Below the pieces are notes generated by a model. That model worked only from the letters and a program-made list of their open reading frames with translations. It ran no database searches and had not been told where the DNA came from. From CAZUMW01 sp964621615 (GTDB lineage Bacteria; Desulfobacterota; WTBG01; CAIYCZ01; CAIRTM01), in contig CAZUMW010000036.1 in assembly GCA_964621615.1 (NCBI GenBank), positions 1 through 48,194 of the forward strand: a DNA stretch of 48,194 nucleotides, given 5' to 3'. Shown one piece after another: positions 43,389 to 48,194 of this stretch. The stretch's first letter is position 1. The number at the start of each line of letters is the position of its first letter. The translations under genes and the position numbers were made by a program.

Positions 43389-44048
43389 ATGGGGCTGTTC
43401 ATCGCGTTTGAGGGGATTGAGGGGTGCGGCAAAACAACGCAGATCGAGCTGCTGAAAGATTTTCTTTACCAGCGGGGCGTTGATTTCATGCTGACCCGTG
43501 AGCCGGGAGGAACAGCGCTTGGAGAGCAGATACGCGCCATATTTCTGCACAGCCGGTCTGAAGACCTCCTCCCCCTCACTGAGCTGCTTCTGATTACCGC
43601 CTCCCGCGTTCAGCATATTCACCAGGTCATACAGCCTGCGCTCGATCAGGGCAGGGCCGTGATATGCGACCGGTATATTGCTGCAACACTGGTGTATCAG
43701 GGCTGTGCAGGAGGAGTTTCAGAAGATCTGATCCGGCAGTGTCATGAACGTTTCTGCAGCGGGTTGATGCCCGATCTGACGATTGTTCTTGACTGCCCTG
43801 TAGAGGTCGGCCTGTCACGCTCCCGCAGCAGAAACCACGCGGGCGGCGTTCAGGAGACCGAGGGCCGTTTTGAGGGAAAGCACGACCGGTTTCATCAGAA
43901 GGTCCGCGACGGCTATCTTGCGCTTGCGGCAAAAAGCCCCGGCAGCTATCACGTCATCGATTCCCGGCAGCCGATTGATGCTGTACATACGCAGATATGC
44001 GCCCGCATAGGCGCCCAGCTTGAAGAAGGCCGCCATGCCCTTTTGTGA
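43389..44048 (+). CDS. tmk: Thymidylate kinase
   Basis: A 219-residue enzyme that makes dTDP from dTMP with ATP. P-loop FEGIEGCGKTTQ near the N-terminus, REPGGT, the substrate-binding ICDRYIAATLVYQG and the lid (SRSRNHAGG). Its start ATG 43389 lies just after the nitroreductase stop, and its end overlaps holB by 14 bases, so the genes are coupled. This tmk-holB-ricT order is a well-known bacterial arrangement. Confidence 0.97.
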   Translation: MGLFIAFEGIEGCGKTTQIELLKDFLYQRGVDFMLTREPGGTALGEQIRAIFLHSRSEDLLPLTELLLITASRVQHIHQVIQPALDQGRAVICDRYIAATLVYQGCAGGVSEDLIRQCHERFCSGLMPDLTIVLDCPVEVGLSRSRSRNHAGGVQETEGRFEGKHDRFHQKVRDGYLALAAKSPGSYHVIDSRQPIDAVHTQICARIGAQLEEGRHALL

Positions 44049-44997
44049 TATCATCGGCCACAGCAACGAAATACGCATACTGCGCAGCCTCCTGCGATCC
44101 GACCATGTTCCCCATGCCTATGTGTTTGCCGGTATCGCCGGGGTGGGGAAAAGGCAGGTGGCGCTTGGGTTTGCGCAGGCGCTTAACTGCGGAGGGCAGG
44201 CCGATGATTTTTGCGGATTGTGCCCTTCCTGCAGTAAAACTGCACGGATGGTGCATCCGGATGTGTTTGTGGTGGAGCCGGAAACCGCGGTTATCAAAAT
44301 CGAACAGATCCGCTCCCTTCAGGATGAGCTGGCGTACGCCGCCATAGAGGGGCCGTACCGTACCGTTATTATCGATCAGTGTGAAAAAATGAATGTGCAG
44401 GCGGCTAACTGCCTGCTCAAGACGCTGGAGGAGCCCCCTGACAACACCGTTATTATTCTTCTGGCCCGGGCTTTCTCGGCGCTTCTGCCCACCATCAGAT
44501 CCCGCTGCCAGCTGTTCCGGTTTGCCCCGCTTCGACCCGGGGAGTTGGCTGCGGTGCTGCAGCGGTGCGGCAGCGGGGAGCAGCATATCGAGGAGGCCGC
44601 TCCCTATGCAGGCGGCAGCGTGGAGCGCGCGCTGTATCTGTGTGAAAGCGGCTTTCTCACGAGGCGGCGTGATATCGCCGGTATGCTGGCAGGAACGGGA
44701 GAAGCGGATTTTTCGGTGCTGGTTGACTTCTCTGAAAAATATAGTAAAAACAAGGAGGAACTTCCTCTTGTTCTCGAGTTTCTGCAGAGCTGGTACCGGG
44801 ATCTTCTTTTTGTAAAACAGCGTGTGTCACCGGGCCTGCTGATGAATGCCGATATGCAGGATCTGCTCAGGCAGGCTGCTGACCGGGAGACTGCGGGCAG
44901 CCTTATGAAAAAGCTCAGCCGAATCGGCTTTCTGCAGAACAGCGAGGCATTGAACCTTGATATGAGAATGGGGCTGGAGAGCGTTCTGCTCGGATAG
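44035..44997 (+). CDS. holB: DNA polymerase III delta' subunit
   Basis: A 320-residue clamp-loader subunit. Near-canonical Walker A (GIAGVGKRQ, G33-K39), zinc-binding Cys at 52, 60, 63 and 66 (CGLCPSC), then SRCQLFRF (the SRC motif) and CLLKTLEEPP. It loads the sliding clamp together with delta and tau/gamma. Chosen start ATG 44035; an upstream TTG at 44020 overlaps tmk further. It lies between tmk and ricT. Confidence 0.95.
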   Translation: MPFCDIIGHSNEIRILRSLLRSDHVPHAYVFAGIAGVGKRQVALGFAQALNCGGQADDFCGLCPSCSKTARMVHPDVFVVEPETAVIKIEQIRSLQDELAYAAIEGPYRTVIIDQCEKMNVQAANCLLKTLEEPPDNTVIILLARAFSALLPTIRSRCQLFRFAPLRPGELAAVLQRCGSGEQHIEEAAPYAGGSVERALYLCESGFLTRRRDIAGMLAGTGEADFSVLVDFSEKYSKNKEELPLVLEFLQSWYRDLLFVKQRVSPGLLMNADMQDLLRQAADRETAGSLMKKLSRIGFLQNSEALNLDMRMGLESVLLG

Positions 44998-45084
44998 CGT
45001 GGCATGTGCAGCACCTCCGCGCGCACCCCGATTTCGCTTATGCACAGCTTCTCTCTGTAAAACAAGCCTGGAGAGCCTGAAACG

Positions 45085-45900
45085 ATGGGAAATATAATAT
45101 TTGTAAAATGCAGAAAACTGCTTAAGCCGGTTGCGGCTGATGCGGGCGATTGCGAATATGCATACGGCGATTCCGTTATGGTCGAAACAGAAAGCGGCCC
45201 GATGCTTGGAAGCGTTGTGCACTGGATGTCCTGTCAGGGCGAATCCTGCTCGCAAGCGGCCTGTCCGAAAGTGCTCGGCATGGCCACCGAGGAGGATATC
45301 CGACAGGAGGATCTTAATGTCAGAATGGAGCGCGATTACCGGGAGGTGTGTGAGAAAAAGATCAACAAGTATTCGCTGCCCATGAAGCTTGTCGATGTCG
45401 AAATTGCATCAGACGGCAGCAAGGTCGTGTTTTTCTTTGTTGCCGAGGACCGGGTCGATTTCCGCCAGCTTGTCCGTGAGCTTGCATCAGATCTGCGCAC
45501 CCGGATCGAAATGCGCCAGATCGGGGCTCGCAGCGAGGCTCAGCGCGTCGGGGGCATAGGGTGCTGCGGCCGTGAGCTGTGCTGCACTACTTTCCTGAAG
45601 AAATTTGTGCCGGTGACCGTGCGTATGGCAAAAGAGCAGGATCTGCCCCTTGATCCTGAAAAGATTTCCGGGGTGTGCGGCAGGCTTATGTGCTGCCTTG
45701 TCTACGAGCACGACAATTATGTTAAGGCAAAAAGGGGACTGCCTAAAATCGGCAAGAAAATAAAGCTGCCCCAGGGAACCGGAAAGGTCAGGCAGATTAA
45801 CATATTATCCAAAAAGATGTCTGTTGAGCTTGAAGACGGCATGATGGTGGACATGAGCATAGACGACTACCTGCCGGAAAAGCAGCAGGCGAAAGGATAG
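45085..45900 (+). CDS. ricT: RicT/PSP1-family regulatory iron-sulfur protein
   Basis: A 271-residue protein of the PSP1 C-terminal (YaaT/RicT) family. Cys-rich conserved core GIGCCGRELCCTTFLKKF, GVCGRLMCCLVYEHDNY; in the Bacillus RicAFT complex such Cys bind Fe-S clusters and affect RNA cleavage and phosphorelay. Here it ends the nitroreductase-tmk-holB operon. The gap of 87 bases to holB has no clear feature. The function in this organism is inferred only. Confidence 0.95.
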   Translation: MGNIIFVKCRKLLKPVAADAGDCEYAYGDSVMVETESGPMLGSVVHWMSCQGESCSQAACPKVLGMATEEDIRQEDLNVRMERDYREVCEKKINKYSLPMKLVDVEIASDGSKVVFFFVAEDRVDFRQLVRELASDLRTRIEMRQIGARSEAQRVGGIGCCGRELCCTTFLKKFVPVTVRMAKEQDLPLDPEKISGVCGRLMCCLVYEHDNYVKAKRGLPKIGKKIKLPQGTGKVRQINILSKKMSVELEDGMMVDMSIDDYLPEKQQAKG

Positions 45901-45980
45901 TGCAGCCGGGCGGCCTGCACGGCCCCGGCACCTCTGTTAAAACGCTATTAGATACTATTGATATAATATGTTGATTTGGG

Positions 45981-46009
45981 TTGACAATAGTATTGTGAGC
46001 CTTTATAAT
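45981..46009 (+). promoter_or_regulatory. Consensus promoter of the tRNA-Gly/tRNA-Cys operon
   Basis: TTGACA, 17-base spacer, TATAAT: a perfect sigma70 match, 13 bases before tRNA-Gly. Confidence 0.92.
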
Positions 46010-46022
46010 ATCCTGTTTAAGA

Positions 46023-46097
46023 GCGGGAATAACTCAGTGGTAGAGTACAACCTTGCCAAGGTTGGAGTCGCGGGTTCAAATCCCGTTTCCCGCTCCA
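46023..46097 (+). tRNA. tRNA-Gly (GCC anticodon)
   Basis: Acceptor GCGGGAA/TTCCCGC, anticodon loop TTGCCAA on stem CAACC/GGTTG, T-loop GGTTCAAATCC, CCA encoded. Cotranscribed with tRNA-Cys. Confidence 0.97.
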
Positions 46098-46109
46098 TTT
46101 TTTTTTTAC

Positions 46110-46184
<75 letters not shown>

Positions 46185-46207
46185 ATATTACATTATTGTC
46201 GTCACAG

Positions 46208-46247
46208 GAAAGGCACGGGAGCGTATCCCGCGCCTTTCTTTTTTTTT
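46208..46247 (+). terminator. Intrinsic terminator of the tRNA operon
   Basis: GAAAGGC-A-CGGGA pairs with TCCCG-C-GCCTTTC, then nine T residues. Confidence 0.92.
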
Positions 46248-46334
46248 GCCCTTGTTCAGCTTCTGCTTCAGCAACAGGCCGATGTGTGGCCCTGATAAGC
46301 GCAACAACAGGAGAAATAATTATGGAGGCGGCTT

Positions 46335-46934
46335 ATGAAGAAAATAATGGCTTTTGTGGGCAGCCCGCGTAAGGGCTCAAACACCGACATACTCATCGAC
46401 AGGGTCATTGAAGGTGCCCGGAGCACCGGTGATTGCGAGGTTGAAAAAATATATCTGTATGAATCGGATATCCGTTACTGCACGGGGTGCGGGGTACACA
46501 CAGTGCTGCAGGGGGGTAAAGACTGCCCCATTAAAGATGATATGCCCGGCATACTGCAGCGCATGCAGGAGGCTGACGGCTTTGTGTTCGGCAGCCCCAA
46601 TCACGGCAGAACCATTTCCGCGGGGATGACAAACTTTTTCGCCCGCATGATGCCGCTTCTGAAAATGCATGTTGAAAAAGATGAGCACGGCAATATAACG
46701 CATGCCGAGGCGCGTCCGCTGGTAAAAGGCAAAAAGGCCGTGATGGTTGTAAGCCAGGGAGACTTTGTCGCCTCTTCGTCCGCGCTGCTGCTGCTTGTCC
46801 TCGAAGCAAATCTGCGCGATTTCCAGATACGCAAAGTTGGCGAAGTGCTGAGCACCGGCAATCTGCACCGGGCGCAGGTGCAGGATAAGCCCGCTGATTT
46901 GCAGCAGGCATTTGCCGCAGGAACCAGGCTGTAA
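46335..46934 (+). CDS. Flavodoxin-fold iron-sulfur flavoprotein-like protein
   Basis: A 199-residue protein of the NADPH-dependent FMN reductase type (flavodoxin-fold). FMN-binding GSPRKGSNTDIL at the N-terminus, the Cys loop YCTGCGVHTVLQGGKDCPIKDDM (a CxxC plus a distant Cys), and the second nucleotide-binding stretch FGSPNHGRTISAGMTNFFAR. The Cys pattern recalls archaeal/bacterial iron-sulfur flavoproteins, which pass electrons between ferredoxin and other carriers. GGAGG stands before the ATG. Confidence 0.9.
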   Translation: MKKIMAFVGSPRKGSNTDILIDRVIEGARSTGDCEVEKIYLYESDIRYCTGCGVHTVLQGGKDCPIKDDMPGILQRMQEADGFVFGSPNHGRTISAGMTNFFARMMPLLKMHVEKDEHGNITHAEARPLVKGKKAVMVVSQGDFVASSSALLLLVLEANLRDFQIRKVGEVLSTGNLHRAQVQDKPADLQQAFAAGTRL

Positions 46935-46949
46935 CAGGATAGACCGCCC

Positions 46950-48002
46950 GTGGCCGCTGCTCCGGTAATCAGTGTTGTCGGCAGAAACAGCTCCGCCAGA
47001 GCGGATCTTTTGGCGCGTCTTATCGGGGTCCTTGCCGCACGGAACTATCGGATTGCGGCACTGAAGCATACACCGCATACGCACGGCCGTGATTGCCCGG
47101 ACAGAGACGCTGTCCGGTATGCTGAGGCCGGTGCGGCTGCATCCGCTCTTGTCGCGCCGGATGGCACAAGGCTTTTTCTTGCGCAGACACTTACGGGAGG
47201 AGAGCCTGCTCGCGCGCTGAGGGATCTTCTCGATGTCCATCTAATCATCATTGAAGCAGAGAATTGCGGAAACGTCGATAAGATAGAGGTGATTCCTCAC
47301 GGCTGCAGCTCACTTTTTTGTGCGGATCCCCTTCTGAGGGCTGTCGTTGCCGCCCGCGCGGATCCTCAGGCGCCGCGCTGTTTTGCCCCGCACGACATTC
47401 GCGGGCTTTCCTTGTTTATAGAATCCCACTACATACAGCCCGCCATATCAGCTGCCGTGCTTGCCGGCGGCAGGTCGAGGCGGCTGGGAACCGATAAGGC
47501 GTCCGTGAAGATCGGTGCAAAACCGCTGTTAGAGCATGTGCTCGCGGTGATCAGGCCGCTTGTAAGCCCTGTGCAGATCGTTGGCCGCTCCAGCGGTGAG
47601 GTGAGCGATGACGGAATTGCGGTGTGCGCTGATATTCTTCCCGGCGGCGGGCCGCTTTCCGGGATTCATGCCGCGCTGGTCAATGCTGACAGCGAATATG
47701 TGCTGGTGTGCTCCTGCGATATGCCGCTGCTCACGCCCGAGTCAATACAAAGGCTGCTTGCCTCGTATCCCGGAGCGGATATAACTCTGTATAAGCACCG
47801 GTATTTTGAGCCGCTGTGTGCGGTATACCGCCGAAGCTGTATTCCTGCGCTGGAGGATTTAATCGCACACGGTGAGTACCGCATTATTGACCTTTTTCCC
47901 ACGCTTTCGGTCCGGGTGCTTCGAACCGGCGACGCCGCAATTTTTAAAAGCATCAACACCCCGGAAGACTACCAATATGTCATTGAGCGGCTCAGGGCCT
48001 GA
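46950..48002 (+). CDS. mobA: MobB-MobA fusion (molybdenum-cofactor guanylyltransferase)
   Basis: A 350-residue fusion. Residues 1-155 follow MobB (ISVVG at the start, IAALKHTPHTHGRD, AEAGAAASALVA, DKIEVIPHG), and residues about 165-350 are MobA, with LAGGRSRRLGTDKAS, DILPGGGPLSGIHAAL and CSCDMPLL, which adds GMP to molybdopterin. The MobB Walker A is not seen: GRNSSARA (11-18) stands where GxxGSGKT is expected. The MobB half may thus only bind MobA. Start GTG 46950 with AGGA upstream. Confidence 0.93.
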   Translation: MAAAPVISVVGRNSSARADLLARLIGVLAARNYRIAALKHTPHTHGRDCPDRDAVRYAEAGAAASALVAPDGTRLFLAQTLTGGEPARALRDLLDVHLIIIEAENCGNVDKIEVIPHGCSSLFCADPLLRAVVAARADPQAPRCFAPHDIRGLSLFIESHYIQPAISAAVLAGGRSRRLGTDKASVKIGAKPLLEHVLAVIRPLVSPVQIVGRSSGEVSDDGIAVCADILPGGGPLSGIHAALVNADSEYVLVCSCDMPLLTPESIQRLLASYPGADITLYKHRYFEPLCAVYRRSCIPALEDLIAHGEYRIIDLFPTLSVRVLRTGDAAIFKSINTPEDYQYVIERLRA

Positions 48003-48194
48003 AAGGGTATGAGGCTCGGCGTTCCGGGGGTGCACATTTTGACAATGAACAAATAATACCGCATGGTCGGGCTTGGCGTTCATCGGTTTTTCAACATCAT
48101 TAGTATCCCTGCCCCCGTGATTCCTCAGCCCCTTTTCAGTTAACGGCTAGGGTTGGTATAAAACCGTACACCCCCTACAAGGGTCATATGTTCA

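Noticed and set aside
48110..48194. Possible insertion-sequence end (GGGTTGGTATAAAACCG... at the window edge)
   Set aside because: No transposase or inverted terminal repeat can be shown before the window ends.

Overview
The window looks like chromosome from an anaerobic, Gram-negative bacterium of the Desulfobacterota (old deltaproteobacteria) type. This is inferred from the gene set: a DUF3373 porin beside a CXXCH cytochrome, lipoproteins and large secreted beta-helix and propeller proteins, a PocR-domain hybrid kinase, a GEMM-I riboswitch close to the Geobacter form, FdhD and MobBA for molybdoenzymes, an aldo/keto reductase with ferredoxin-like clusters, and RicT next to tmk-holB. There is no rRNA, no CRISPR array and no complete classical insertion sequence.

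Layout. 0-3.3 kb: a DUF6880 protein and a REP-associated tyrosine transposase (RAYT) lying between AT-rich inverted repeats, then a lipoprotein. 3.3-11.2 kb: a textbook sigma70 promoter, a GEMM-I riboswitch and an intrinsic terminator in front of one 2358-residue secreted protein (beta-helix, coiled coils around a hydrophobic segment, calcium-type repeats, a CFI-box-like C-terminus). 11.2-20.4 kb: a six-fold 13-residue repeat protein, small lipo- and membrane proteins, an MltF-type transglycosylase, a monoheme cytochrome/DUF3373 porin pair, a YoeB/YefM module, an Fe-S aldo/keto reductase and a diheme lipoprotein. 20.4-26.2 kb: a cold-shock gene, aroC, a PEPCK/HPr-kinase-like P-loop protein, a DUF2294 protein and fdhD. 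26.4-30.7 kb: a PocR hybrid sensor kinase and a Cys-rich lipoprotein, bracketed by two copies of a two-hairpin repeat. 30.7-34.8 kb: a coupled three-gene secreted redox/binding-protein cluster. 35-40.2 kb: a propeller-type gene broken by an in-frame UGA, trxB, a small Cys protein, a HAD hydrolase and a HEAT-repeat protein. 40.3-48 kb: tRNA-Met, an outer-membrane barrel, a PilZ protein, nitroreductase-tmk-holB-ricT, tRNA-Gly-tRNA-Cys, an Fe-S/flavodoxin-type protein and a MobB-MobA fusion.

Themes. Cyclic-dinucleotide control appears twice (riboswitch, PilZ). Three genes have a promoter, then an intrinsic terminator inside the leader, then the reading frame (giant protein, csp, PEPCK-like kinase), which suggests control by premature termination. 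Two molybdenum-cofactor proteins (FdhD and the MobB half of MobBA) lack hallmark residues. The most notable features are the riboswitch-controlled giant secreted protein, the in-frame UGA followed by a SECIS-like hairpin, and the multi-domain TlpA/FMN protein with an orphan family 5 binding protein.
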